Below, piece after piece: positions 27,291-38,694 of a stretch of 64,000 nucleotides of DNA. The notes beneath the pieces were generated by a model. The model saw only the letters and a program-made list of their open reading frames with translations. It was not told the DNA's origin and did not search any database. This DNA is from Enterocytospora artemiae (Eukaryota > Microsporidia), in NCBI GenBank assembly GCA_038659295.1, contig JASNGC010000004.1, positions 1 to 64,000 on the forward strand. Direction: 5' to 3'. A program made the translations under genes and the position numbers. The first letter of the stretch is position 1; each line of letters opens with the position of its first letter.

Positions 27291-28569
27291 TAATGATCCT
27301 GCGGCTGGTTCACCGACCGCAACCTTGTTACGACTTGTACCTTATCTAGCTATGACTATTCAGAACCGGGGCTCTTCATCTCCATAACCATCTGAGATAG
27401 TGACGGGCGGTGTGTACAAACTACAGGGACTCATTCACCATGACTTAATGAATCATCGTTACTAGGAATTCCTCGTTCATAGCTCATTTACAAGAGCTAA
27501 TCCCTCGCACTCCAAAATCCATCTGCAAGAACATCGAGTATTGTATTGCGCGTGCCGCCCAGGGCATCTGAGGGCATCACTGATCTGTTATCGCCTTCTC
27601 CTTCCTGTGCCATTCTGCACCTGTCTCCAAAGATCTCACTGATTATAGCACTTAAGCTGAAAGTCATCCCATCAATTTCCAACGACCATGCACCACTCCT
27701 GCTGCGCTCACGTAGTCGATCTCTGCGCTGCTTGGTCCTGGTAAGTTTTCCCGCGTTGAGTCAAATTAAGCCGCACAATCCACTCCTGGTAGTGTAGTTC
27801 CGTCAATTTCACTTTAAGTTTCACCCTTGCGAGCGTACTATCCCCAGAGCCCGAAAACTATGATTTCTCCCAGCAAACACTCCCGTGTCCTGCTTGTCGG
27901 CATCGTTTACTGCTGGAACTACAGCGGTATCTAATCACTTTCGATCCTCCAGCCTTCGTCCTTGATCCCCAGACTCGTTCAAGTGCATCGCTTTCGCCTC
28001 CGTCAGTCCAGGCGGGGTCTTGGTCATTTCATCTCTCGCCCGCCTATACTATGCACTCTGCCCGTTCCGCCATCCTTAGCAAACCCTGCACCCTTGACCG
28101 GTGCCCTTCAATTGCATATACAACTACGGACTTTTTAACTGCAGCATCCACCATAGACACTCTTGGAGTCGGTATTACCGCGGCTGCTGGCACCAAACTT
28201 GCCCTCCAATACTCAAAGCACTTGTTTACTGTGCCCTCTAATCTACGTCTCATAACTGCCTCCTCACCAAAGAGTGGGCAATTTTCGCGCCTGCTGCCGT
28301 CCTTGGACGTGGGAGCCATCTCTCAGGCTCCCTCTCCGGAATCAAACCCTCATTTCCCGTCACCCGTCATCGTCTTGGTAGTCCTTTACACTACCAACTA
28401 ACTGATAGGGTTGCGTCTTATTCTTGCCTCTTAGCCACAGCTTGCCGTGGTTATCTGTACCATCAAGAGCAAATCATCGCAACATTACTGAGCCGTTCGC
28501 CATTTCTATTAAGCATGCATGGCTAAATCTCAGAGACTAGCATCTACGTCAGGCAGAATCAACCTGGTG
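27291..28569 (-). rRNA. Small-subunit rRNA, right copy
   Basis: Full-length microsporidian-size SSU of about 1.28 kb on the minus strand, from caccaggttg (28,569) to gatcatta (27,291). Unlike the left copy it keeps the consensus 3' region (gtaacaaggttgcggtcgg) and the consensus bases at the sites changed on the left. It lies downstream of the LSU and is transcribed toward the telomere. Confidence 0.95.
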
Positions 28570-28985
28570 TCCTGTCATCTCCCCCGTGGCCTATCCCAAT
28601 CCTGCAAATCCGTGGCAATCCATTGCCCACATCACACTCTTGCCTCTATCCACAGACCCACACGCATTTCCGCCTCGCCAAAATGCCTGTGCACACGGGT
28701 TTCCCCACGCTCGTACCCCCCTGCCGCGCATGTCCATTGCTGGGCCATGTGTCGCGAGGCGCACAGAATGTCGCACAATGTCATAGCATGGTACAATGTC
28801 ATGCTAATGCACATATCAGCCTGCACAATATCATGCCAATGCACATACCACAATATCCTGCACACACCACCACACAATATCATGCACAACATCACTACCC
28901 ACCACGACCCGCTTCCCCACAAAAAGGCGCAGGCCTGCCTGAAACACTCGTAATGTATACTCGCTTCGCACAGCAGCCCCCTTAC
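28570..28985 (-). other. Internal transcribed spacer between LSU and SSU, right copy
   Basis: Mirror of 2,236-2,633. Open frames of 61-152 codons on both strands overlap this spacer and the adjacent rRNA and are not genes. Boundaries are approximate at the LSU side. Confidence 0.7.
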
Positions 28986-29154
28986 GTGCGTCGTCTCCGC
29001 ACCCCCGTGTCCCCAAGTCCCCATTCTGGCTTAGAGGCTTTCAGCCATTACAGGCTGGATGTAGCTGCGCCCCCGCCTTAACAGACGAGCGCCCGACCAG
29101 TGATCCAGACCAGAACTTCCTCTCGTACTACTCTGGCCTGCTCTCAGACACCTG

Positions 29155-29209
<55 letters not shown>

Positions 29210-29312
29210 GTTGGTGGGTGAACAATCCAACACTAGGTGATTTCTGCTTCACCATGCTAGGAAGAGCCGACATCGAAGAATCAAAAAGCGGCGTCGATAC
29301 GATCTCTCGGCC

Positions 29313-29345
<33 letters not shown>

Positions 29346-29624
29346 CGTCACTTCTGCACCTAACCGTTGCAAAAGATCTCTAGGCCCCTGTTTCCAGTCA
29401 TCAATACGTGCGTCTGCACCTATGTCAAGCTCGCTTTTGCCCTTATGCTCCACGAGTGGTTTCCATCCCCTCTAAGCGAACCTTTGGACGTCTGCGTTAC
29501 TTTGTAGCAGTCGTGCCGCCCCAGCCAAACTCCCCATCAGGCAACCAACCGTCTAGTCACGGGCGCCAGTGGTCTCACACAGTAACCCACCTCGCTACGA
29601 CACCCAGACTAGCCAATCTGCCTC

Positions 29625-29661
<37 letters not shown>

Positions 29662-29733
29662 GCATATCCCAAGCCCGTTCCCTTGGCTGTAGGTTCGCAA
29701 AGCAGTAGGTAGGGACAGTGGGAATCTCGTTGC

Positions 29734-29811
<78 letters not shown>

Positions 29812-31425
29812 AAGTGCGTACCTAAAATTACTTCCTTAACGTCCCAAGCACTGGGCAGAATTCACTTTGCATCCACACAAAGCTATGTTTTTATTAAACA
29901 GTCAGATTCCCCTTGTAAGCCCAGTTCTAGCATGCTAGAGCCAATAATTATCCCTAGGTTTTTCATCCATTTTGCCGATTTCCCTTACCTACCTTTCCTT
30001 GTGAATCGGGCTCCTAACCCCTGAGCCCTGATGCGGTTCGGTACGGCTGGCGGCCCTCTTTTTCCACGGGCAAGTCCGTCTGCGTCTCCGTATGACTCTC
30101 GGCACACCTCCGCGCGGTACAGCAAATTCTCACTCCGCGCTCCCTTGCCGTCATCCCTGTTTCGCAACCTCGGCCGCCACCATGCAAATTTCTATGCATC
30201 TCCCTTTCGCTTAGGTCCGCATCACCTCCTTCTATCCAAAGGACGAACCCGTCTCAACATTCACTTCGTAAAGATGCTACTACTTCCAAGATCTGCTCCT
30301 AATGTCGTTCCATCCGCGGTCGCCCGCGCACTTCCCCACAACAATAGTGCCCGCCTACTACTCACAGAGTCGAGGGCCTCACACCGCTGATCAGCGCCAT
30401 CCATTTTATGCCGTCGCAAATTCGGTAGGTACGTTGCAACACGTTTCTTAGCGGATGCCAACCTCCATGGCCACCGCCCTACTGTCTGGATTTGCCTACC
30501 GCATTTATGGGTTCTCTGCTCAGCCTTTGGCTGTTTATCCCTCTGTCAGGTTCATCCATTCTTGCAGACCAAGCTTACCTCGGTCTGCCCACTGATGCGT
30601 CCTAGGCCCCAGCGCTAGTACACACTTATTACGCTGCCACAGCTTCGGAGTTTGTTGAAATTTTCCACATCCTCTCTACACCATGTCCCTAGTTTCCCGC
30701 ATCGCTGTCCTGAGAGACATTTCGGCTGGAACCAGCTACCAGGTAGTTCGATTGGTCTTTCGCCCCTTTCAGTAGCTCATGTCATCGAGTTGAACATCAG
30801 AATGACTCAGATCCTCCATCAGAATTTTTCCTGACTTCAATCAAACCGCTGAAAGTTCACTACCTTTCGGGTCTTACCCTCCCAACTATCAAATCGCTTC
30901 CGGGCCCGCACTTCACATGCTTCTCCTCGCTGGGAATGTAATCTCCTTGGTCCGTGTTTCAATACGGGTCCGAGTCTCTCGGCTTACCTCCTTGTACTTT
31001 CACTATTTCACTCCCTTACCGGGACTTTTTCACACTTCGCTCGCGCTACTTCTCCGCTATCGGTCACCGACTATATTTAGACTTGGATGCTGTTACCACC
31101 CCTTCACACTGCACTACCAAGCAGCACCACTCTCTCCCTCTCCGCGCTCCAAGGACTATCACCCCCTCCGGTCGGCCTTTCCATGCCCGTCTCTCTGCGC
31201 TCTGCTACAACGGGGAGCACGCCCCCTTACAATCGGGTCTTCTCCATGTTCAATCGCCTCTACTACTGGAATCTCCGTTGATTTCTTCTCCTATCCTTAA
31301 TAATATGCTTAAGTTCAGGATGTTGTCCTGCACAACGTGCACAATTAGAATCTTATTGTCGTGTCCTTCACGTTCGTCATCGCTATCGGTACCTATCGAT
31401 CCCGTACAAGGAATAACGCAATTGT
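28986..31425 (-). rRNA. Large-subunit rRNA with fused 5.8S-like 5' end, right copy
   Basis: About 2.44 kb on the minus strand. The sarcin-ricin loop is at 29,117-29,129. The ctgaacttaagcatatt block that begins the 28S-like part is at 31,302-31,318. Upstream of it, to about 31,420, is a 5.8S-like stretch (ggatcgat, then gatgacgaacgtg) fused without a spacer, as in microsporidia. Conserved sites altered in the left copy are canonical here. The 5' and 3' limits are estimated. The order LSU then SSU is the reverse of most eukaryotes. Confidence 0.93.
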
Positions 31426-32109
31426 ATCATGTATCAATCGTCATGCACTTGCGCACACCACAACAAACAATACCAATATCTCACATGCAGGGGCTTCCAC
31501 CCACACGTCCCTACCCACCCTCCCCCACGTGCGCTAAATTAACCCATATACTGCATAACACACACACAATACTACATGTATACAACATACACACAACACA
31601 CACAATCCTAGTACAGAATATCCTATTAGTATTTCGCATTCAATACGTTCTGCTCTTTCTTAACTCCTCAATCATTTGAGCACTTCATTATAATGGCTAC
31701 ATCAACTATATTTTCTCACTTATGAGCCATATTCAAAAATTAATCATCTTCATACTATCCGTTAAATCATCATCATACTATCCGTTAAATCATATTCATA
31801 CTATCCGTTAAATCATCTTCATACTATCCGTTAAATATCCGTTAAATCATCTTCATACTATCCGTTAAATCATCTTCACATTATCCTTTAAATCATCTTC
31901 ACATTATCCGTTAAATCATCTTCATACTATCCGTTAAATCATCTTCATATTATCCGTTAAATTTCTATCCTTCAACGTTCTCTGTAACCCCACTGTGCCA
32001 CTTCAAATTCCAAACTATTCAAGTCTGCCTTACCAAGTAAATCAACTACAGGTGATACCTCCTTATTCCTAGCAATTCAAATCCTCACCTTTAATGTCCA
32101 TATGGTACA
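31426..32109 (-). promoter_or_regulatory. Spacer upstream of LSU, probable rDNA promoter region
   Basis: The 680 bases preceding the rRNA transcription unit on the minus strand hold a CA-rich run (31,555-31,605) and an array of 23-bp repeats (31,742-31,962). RNA polymerase I promoters would be expected here, and repeated elements upstream of rDNA promoters act as enhancers in several eukaryotes, but no promoter motif can be named. A plus-strand open frame across 30,954-31,679 runs antisense to the LSU and is not a gene. Confidence 0.45.
31742..31962. repeat. 23-bp tandem repeat, nine copies
   Basis: Unit ttcatactatccgttaaatcatc, nine copies with few variants (cacattatc in two, cctttaaat in one) and one extra 11-base partial copy. 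There are no unique spacers, so it is not a CRISPR array. It lies 320 bases upstream of the LSU 5' end and is absent from the left end of the window only because the window starts inside the LSU. Confidence 0.85.
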
Positions 32110-33891
32110 TATTTTAATATTTCACCAGCCATGTCATTATTACTAAACCCTGCTAAATCAACTAATTCCAATCTATATACCTCTTTAGATACCTCTTTGG
32201 ACACCTCTTCTCCCCAATACTCTTCCAAACCACTACTTTTAGTTTACACTCTACAAACACATCAAATATACTATACCATATATATAATGCATTCTTTGGT
32301 ACAAATTGTGAGAACATCTTCTGTGTCCTTCCATCTCTTAACTCTGCTGTGCCTAGTATTGCTTTGTAATTTCATTTGAGTATTCTACTTTTTTTACCAT
32401 CACTATGTTCAAACAAGTATCCCAGTACTTCTATTTTCTCTTCGTTGTTGTTGATCATTCTATTGTACACATTTGTGAAGAAACCGTCGGGTATGGTAAG
32501 GTTAAATCTCTCATCACAGAGCATCAGATACTTCATGGTCAATGCAATAGGATGTGGTGGTGCTGCATTCTCATATCCACTGAATGTAAGTTTAGTATCC
32601 GAGACAGAGTGCATTGCAGAATTTCCACTACTAATTTTTAGCTCCATCTTGACCTCTCCCAGCTCTCCCGGGTTAATTGTATTTCCAAAGGTAAGTGGTG
32701 TATCCCCAATCTCTTCTGTCGTCCTTTGTAAATCCTCTAATTGATTTGATTCCACATTTAACTTCACAATTACGATGTTTTAGCCTATCAATCAATTCCC
32801 TAAACTTATTTAATATTCCTCCAAAACCCCTCTAAGCTTGTATCTGCTGGAGATACTTCAGTAGCCATTACAATCACATTCATCATACTTATCATTCCTC
32901 ATCTCACCTCATTCTTTACCAACCCTTCTTATACACACTCATCACCTTCTTATATACACTCATCACATTCTTATATACACTCATCACCTTCTTATACACA
33001 CTCATCACCTTCTTATACACACTCATCACCTTCTTATACACACTCATCACCTTCTTATACACACTCATCTATCAAATATTCCCCTTCATCCCTAGGCGTA
33101 TACCCTCCTAAACCTCGTACTACCCTAGACCATTCCTTTCTTCTGTCTGCCGTCATTGTGAATTCTCTATTCCAACATTTCTACAGAATTTCTTCAACGG
33201 TAAACTTTCTTCCAATCCCAGGTGTTCTAATGAATAGTGCTGTCCTTCCATATCCCAGAATAAGCAGTTGAAAAGATGAAGTAGTGTTATTTCTGCACAA
33301 TCCGTGAATTTTTTGGTTTCATCAAATGTATTATCTTTTCTTATGTATATTGGAACTGGTGTATTCACTCTGGAATATGGAAATATGTTAATAATCCTAT
33401 AAAATTCACTGAATGTTTCTGTGAAACCTTCACTCATACCATATTCGTCTATTTTATATGATTTTTCTCCAATATTCTATCGAGATATAACTCTAGATCT
33501 TCCCTGGATTCCATCTCGAAATTGGTTATTATTCAATCTGCAATATCATCGATTTCGTATTCTTTAGACAACTCTGCCATATTTGTTTCGTCCGTCAAAA
33601 CGCTGACAAATATCTCTGCCATCATTCTTACACCTACTACATCAGTTTCATCACCGTCGATGATTTCAAACAAATAATGGCTTCCAAAATTACTCTCCAT
33701 GGTTCTAACTCCACACAATATCCCCTACTGAATAAAATAACTCTATTGCACAAGTAAATACAATTACTGCCTTGAGAATTGTTTTTCTAATACCTTCATA
33801 TCTATATACTAAGTATCTTCGTCATCTGATCTATCGATATTGCTGAATTCAGAAACCACAAACTCTAGAATGGTTGGTAACCGTATCTCAT
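32110..33891 (-). pseudogene. Wrecked copy of the large secreted LRR gene
   Basis: Pieces in several frames match the intact paralogue at 36,066-38,294 in the same order: a start-region match (ATGAGATAC at 33,891), the MESNF block (33,533-33,718), the FTDCAEITLLHLFNCLFWD block (33,153-33,437) and the LTMKYLMLC, FFTNVYNRMINNNEEK block (32,372-32,767), fading out near 32,110. Stops and frameshifts separate the pieces, and a 21-bp minisatellite has expanded inside. The upstream flank (33,892-34,200) also resembles the flank of the intact gene, so the whole locus was duplicated in tandem. The LRR part is missing. Confidence 0.85.
32924..33069. repeat. 21-bp minisatellite inside the LRR pseudogene
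   Basis: Seven copies of accttcttatacacactcatc, with three slightly different early units. The period is a multiple of three. The intact paralogue has no such array, so it expanded after the duplication or after the gene died. Confidence 0.85.
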
Positions 33892-34925
33892 GAGTATTAG
33901 CTAATGTATCATTTATTACACATCTCCCTCAATATCTCTTCCAAAATATTCAATATAACAACTATATCAACACACCCCTCCTTATAATCTTGAAGATGAT
34001 GAATTCCACTTTTCAAGTTGGTCTCTGTATTCCTGGATTAGTTAAGATACTTGAAATAATCTATTCCTGCAATTCAAAATGACTCCACGAACAAATAAGT
34101 TGCAAAAAATTAATCACTAAGTATGTCTAAAATCCTAATAAATTTCTCATACCCGAAGATCCATAATTTATTTTGTGATTCTAGCAAATCCCCATAGATA
34201 ACAATTAAAGTGGTAGAAAATAAAGTGATGGAAAACACTGCTCAATTTATAACTAAATAGTCACTTACATATTTTTTTGATACTATTACTCTGATAAATT
34301 TACATACCCCACCCATTGAAGCTTGAGATTCATCATGGATTAATAATTTGTGTAGTAGAGGTGATATAGATTGTAGTTTTGTAACAGTGCAGTCATACTC
34401 TATCACACCCACCATGTTGTAATAGTTCTCTATTACCTTTTACACCACAGGTCACGAGTACTGACACTCCATGTACACAACAAACCACCATATATTTGTG
34501 TCTGTCTCATCAATATGAAATTCACAATCTCTTATCAACATATAGCTAGTCCAAGAGATGTTATTTTCCCATCAACTGACAAATTTGCTTATTCTGAATA
34601 TTCCACAGGGGATGGTCTAATCTCCAACTATAACCATACCTCACTTGGAATACTATGGTATGTGTTGATCCAATGATGAAGCTATTACAATATCCACAAG
34701 TTACCAGATGATATAACGAGTCAATCAAACTTTACTCACCAGTCTGAAAGATATCCTCATTGGCCATGGTCAGATTAGTAAAGAATTAAAACAAACTGCT
34801 AGTTACCAAACGATATTCAAAAATTTCTTCTTCATATTTGAACCTCCACTGTTTAATAAGCATTTTCTATTTATTCATATCCATATATCAATCTTTCCAC
34901 TTTAGTATCAAATAATATATCAATG
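33892..34925. other. Intergenic, duplicated upstream flank, no gene seen
   Basis: About 1 kb of AT-rich sequence. The part next to the pseudogene shares short blocks with 38,295-38,560 (for example the gtctaaaatc, aataaattt and ttttgtgattctag stretches), showing that the duplication included upstream DNA. No 5S copy or other RNA gene is visible here. Confidence 0.5.
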
Positions 34926-35987
34926 TCATATAATACCAACACCTACTCCATTGGCCTTAAGTTTCTTTAGCATCTCTCTGGTATCCATACCCATCAATTC
35001 AATATCTTTACATGAAATTGTAAACTTCTTCAATGAAAGAATCTTTACCACTGATTTGATTATTATACTCCAATCTGATCCTGTAAATTTGATATAGTCC
35101 ATATTTAAATCCTCCAAGCATTTTAATGACCCAAGTACCGCTGTAAACTTTTTGATCTCTTCGGTTCTTTTTTCTGCTTCCATAGTACTTACCCCCAAGA
35201 CATTCAACGATAGATTTAATTCTTTAATCAACCTATTGTTTTTAATAATTTCTGTCATTATTGATAAATTTTCCAACTTCAATTCACTTCTTTGTAAGTT
35301 TATATTAGTCAGCTTATTTAAACCCTTAATTCCATTCAAAATAGGGGTAATATCTTTTAGACAACAGTTTTCTGTATTCAATACCTTTAATTTGGTCATC
35401 TTTGCTATTATTTTACCAATCTCCCTTGCATCCTCATTATTAAATTTGCATCCTGAGATATCAAGTGTCTCTATTTTTAAGTCACTGGCAGTATATTCGC
35501 ATTTATCACCTGACAGATTAAAATTATTACCTCCAATGGCTACATCAGTTATTTTTTCATACCTATGAATCGTATTAAAAAATTCAGTAATCGTTATCTC
35601 CATATCATTGTGTGCCAAATTTATACCTTTTAAGTTTGGAAACCAATTCAACATATTTTCTATTTCTTCCACCGACCTATAAGATAACTTATTTTCCTTC
35701 AAACTTAAATATTCTATTCCTCCGCAAAGTGTGAGTGCACCATATTTTCCACATATATACTGCATGTCACTTGGATTTAGATCGTTTTCACCCAAATAGA
35801 GTTTCTTTAGCTTCGGCATCTTCGACAATAATTCTGAAAAAGCTAATCCTGCTTCATTTTCATTCAGTTTATTTGAGGAATAGTCTAAACTCTCTATATC
35901 TAAACTAGATATTGATTCCACAAACATTCTAGTTTTCTCCAATCCAAGTTCATTATAACTAATATTCAATTCCTTCAGTGACTTCAT
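34926..35987 (-). CDS. Leucine-rich-repeat portion, downstream of an in-frame stop
   Basis: From its first ATG this frame gives about 353 residues of continuous leucine-rich repeats of the long, roughly 28-residue kind (LKELNISYNELG, then LKKLYLGENDLN, IEYLSLKENKLS, LKGINLAHNDME and others). It is in the same frame as the upstream 742-codon gene and separated from it only by one TAA (36,066-36,068); codons between the stop and this ATG also read as LRR (CLDISDNEIG). There is no CCC block before the ATG at 35,987, unlike nearly all genes here. It is therefore more likely the C-terminal third of the upstream gene than a gene of its own. Confidence 0.6.
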   Translation of the reverse strand: MKSLKELNISYNELGLEKTRMFVESISSLDIESLDYSSNKLNENEAGLAFSELLSKMPKLKKLYLGENDLNPSDMQYICGKYGALTLCGGIEYLSLKENKLSYRSVEEIENMLNWFPNLKGINLAHNDMEITITEFFNTIHRYEKITDVAIGGNNFNLSGDKCEYTASDLKIETLDISGCKFNNEDAREIGKIIAKMTKLKVLNTENCCLKDITPILNGIKGLNKLTNINLQRSELKLENLSIMTEIIKNNRLIKELNLSLNVLGVSTMEAEKRTEEIKKFTAVLGSLKCLEDLNMDYIKFTGSDWSIIIKSVVKILSLKKFTISCKDIELMGMDTREMLKKLKANGVGVGII

Positions 35988-36065
35988 TTCTTTTATGGCC
36001 CTGAATATTTGTGGCAAGTAGGATGAATCACACTTTCCAATTTCATTATCGCTGATATCAAGACA

Positions 36066-38294
36066 TTAAAGATTCGGACAACCCTTCAGTATTTGAATAA
36101 ACAGTTCTATGCTATCATTAGACGATAAGGGAAAGTTTAATTCGAGATGTCTTAATTGAATATTCTTCAGTAGTTTTACAATGCGATTTAAGGATTCTTT
36201 TGGTATAATAACATCTGAAGCTATTTCCAAATGATTCAATTTACCAGCTTTCTCGAGTAAATTAACTATAAATAGTACTTCTTCATCCTTAGTAATTGAA
36301 ATCTTCAATATTTTTAATGACTCATAAGGTATATATTTTAGAATTTTATCAAATATATCACTATTATAATCACATAACTTAGTAGTTAGGTCAATTGAAT
36401 TCAATTTTGATATCTCTTTTCCCCAGTACTCTTTCAAGATGTTGGACTTTGATTTACATGCTTCTGCCAATACATCGAATGCATTATATCCTATATATAG
36501 TGTATCATTCGGTAGAAATGGTGAGAACATATACTGTGTGGCTGGATCGGCTAACTCGACTGTGCCCAGTATCTGCTTTGTAATCTTATCTGAGTAGTTT
36601 CCAAACTCTTTATCATCCTTCTGTTCAAACAAGTATGTCAGTACTTCTACCTTCTCTTCATTGTTGTTGATCATTCTATTGTACACATTAGTGAAGAAAT
36701 CGTCGGGTATGTTAAAGTTGAATTCCTTATTACAGAGCATCAAATACTTCATAGTCAATGAAATAGGAAGTGGTATTGCTACATCCTCATATCCACTGAA
36801 TGTAAGTTTATCAACTAATTCTGATAATTCATCTTCTTGAATTGTATCTGAGATAAAGTGCATCGCAGAATGTCTACTATCAATTTTTAACTCCATTTTG
36901 ACTTCTTTCGAGTTAATTATATTTCCAAATGTCAATATTATACTCCCGCCAAAATCTGTTCTATTCTCATTCACCCATACAAATTCTTCAATTGATTTGA
37001 ATTCACATTCAACTTTACAATTAGGATGTTTCAACTTATCAACCAACTCCCCAAATTTCTTTTCTATATTATTGAGATTCATACTAGTGTCCTTCAAAAA
37101 TTTCCTTATATCCTTATTTCTTGAAGGTACTACTGCTACCATCACAATCACATTCATCATATTTATCAATCCTGATTTCACTTCATTTCTTGCAATTCCA
37201 TATATAATCTTACCTATTGAATATTTACTTCTTTTAGTAGATGTAGAACTTCCCAGGTCCTGTACCACCCGAGACCATTCCTTTCTTGTATTACTTGTGA
37301 TTGTGAATTGTTCATTTCCAACTGTTTCGTAGAATTGTACCAATGGTGATTTTTCATCCAATCTCAGGTGTTCTAGTGAATAGCACTTCCCTTCCACGTC
37401 CCAGAACAAGCAGTTAAAAAGGTGAAGCAGTGCCATCTCAACACAATCCGAGAATATTTTAGTTCCAAATGTATTACCATCTCTTGTGTATACTGGAACT
37501 GAAGCATTCGAAACTGGTTTATTCACCCTGGAATATGGGAATGACGAGTTAATACTCTTATAAAACTCTCCAAATATTTCTGTGAAATCATTACCCATAT
37601 TATATCTGTCTATTTTACATGATTTTTCTTTAATTTTCTCTAATATTGTAGTAAGATATAACTCTAGATCTTCTTTGGAATCTAATACTTCAATCATAAA
37701 TCCATGAATCAAGAGGTGTTTGAGTTCTTTGTCCTTGTCTTTGAACAATTTCGATTTCGATTCTATCTTGAAATTGTTTATTATTCTATTAACCGTACGT
37801 CTAATTTCGCTTCCTTCGCCTCCCTCTGATTTTTTTGTTAACTTGGCTACGTTTGCTTTATCTTCTGTAAAAATACTGACGAATACATCAGCCATCATTC
37901 TTATACTCTTACGTCTACTTTCACTTTTATCCTTATTACCAGTCCCAAAGTAATAATGTGCAAAATTACTCTCCATATTCCTAAAAGGACACAATATGCC
38001 TGTTGGAGATGGAAATAAATATATCATAAGATTTGTAATACTATCACTACTTTTATCTCTTCCAAAGTTTCTTCTACCATCTTTATATGTAACTTTAATT
38101 TCTGGATTGTATCTTCGTAAGTTGGGTCCACAATTCATCAAATAAATAAATCCAAATATTGGATTGAGAATTGTTTCTTCAATATTTCTATATTCTTCTG
38201 TATCAAATATCTCTGCTATCTGATCTATCGATATTCTTGAAAGTACTTGACCCAAGAACAACAAGCTGTAGAACAGTTGATAACTGTATCTCAT
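36066..38294 (-). CDS. Large secreted protein, start of an LRR protein interrupted by one stop
   Basis: 742 residues. A signal peptide (residues 1-20) indicates export. The central region has a conserved-looking block (DCVEMALLHLFNCLFWD, about 285-301) and FFTNVYNRMINNNEEK (about 548-563), both shared with the pseudogene next door. From about residue 650 leucine-rich repeats begin (LKILKISITKDEE, LRHLELNFPLSS), and the frame stops at CPNL just as another repeat starts. The LRRs then continue in frame for 357 more codons. CCC directly before ATG supports the start. Large subtelomeric LRR proteins with signal peptides occur as expanded families in microsporidia and are thought to face the host cell. 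No known enzyme domain was recognised. Confidence 0.8.
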   Translation of the reverse strand: MRYSYQLFYSLLFLGQVLSRISIDQIAEIFDTEEYRNIEETILNPIFGFIYLMNCGPNLRRYNPEIKVTYKDGRRNFGRDKSSDSITNLMIYLFPSPTGILCPFRNMESNFAHYYFGTGNKDKSESRRKSIRMMADVFVSIFTEDKANVAKLTKKSEGGEGSEIRRTVNRIINNFKIESKSKLFKDKDKELKHLLIHGFMIEVLDSKEDLELYLTTILEKIKEKSCKIDRYNMGNDFTEIFGEFYKSINSSFPYSRVNKPVSNASVPVYTRDGNTFGTKIFSDCVEMALLHLFNCLFWDVEGKCYSLEHLRLDEKSPLVQFYETVGNEQFTITSNTRKEWSRVVQDLGSSTSTKRSKYSIGKIIYGIARNEVKSGLINMMNVIVMVAVVPSRNKDIRKFLKDTSMNLNNIEKKFGELVDKLKHPNCKVECEFKSIEEFVWVNENRTDFGGSIILTFGNIINSKEVKMELKIDSRHSAMHFISDTIQEDELSELVDKLTFSGYEDVAIPLPISLTMKYLMLCNKEFNFNIPDDFFTNVYNRMINNNEEKVEVLTYLFEQKDDKEFGNYSDKITKQILGTVELADPATQYMFSPFLPNDTLYIGYNAFDVLAEACKSKSNILKEYWGKEISKLNSIDLTTKLCDYNSDIFDKILKYIPYESLKILKISITKDEEVLFIVNLLEKAGKLNHLEIASDVIIPKESLNRIVKLLKNIQLRHLELNFPLSSNDSIELFIQILKGCPNL

Positions 38295-38694
38295 GGGTAT
38301 CGGTGCTATTCCCCCATATCATTACTCCCTTTCCCTTAATATTACTTTCTAAGACATTGATGAATTATTGGTATTAAACATAACAACTACACCAATGCGT
38401 AAATTAGTAATTAAAAATGGCACTGTGAACAAAATGGTGGTAGTGAGTTAACAATCACACATGTCTAACATCTCAATAAACCTTTCTTCTTCAAAAATCA
38501 TCTTTTATTTTTTGATTCTAGTTAATCCTTGTGAATACTTAGCCAATACGATAGGAGATACTGTTTTGTTTATACCAAACTAGCCATTCGTATTTGTCTT
38601 TATATCCCACTCAATGGAGTTTGGGCCATTTGTATATAAAAATACTCTGTGTTGTGCATTGGTAAGCACATGTACTGTGATTTGACCCAGTCCA
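38295..38694. other. Intergenic between LRR gene and 5S
   Basis: AT-rich. The first half resembles the flank of the LRR pseudogene. It should contain the promoter of the LRR gene (minus strand). Nothing else is recognised. Confidence 0.5.

Noticed and set aside
28519..29081. Overlapping frames of 130-152 codons around the ITS
   Set aside because: They overlap rRNA and the spacer on both strands and mirror identical frames in the left arm; no start context or recognisable domain.
30954..31679. 241-codon plus-strand frame
   Set aside because: Runs antisense to the LSU 5' end and its promoter spacer; composition follows the rRNA.
31742..31962. Possible CRISPR array
   Set aside because: Units are contiguous with no unique spacers, and the host is a eukaryote.
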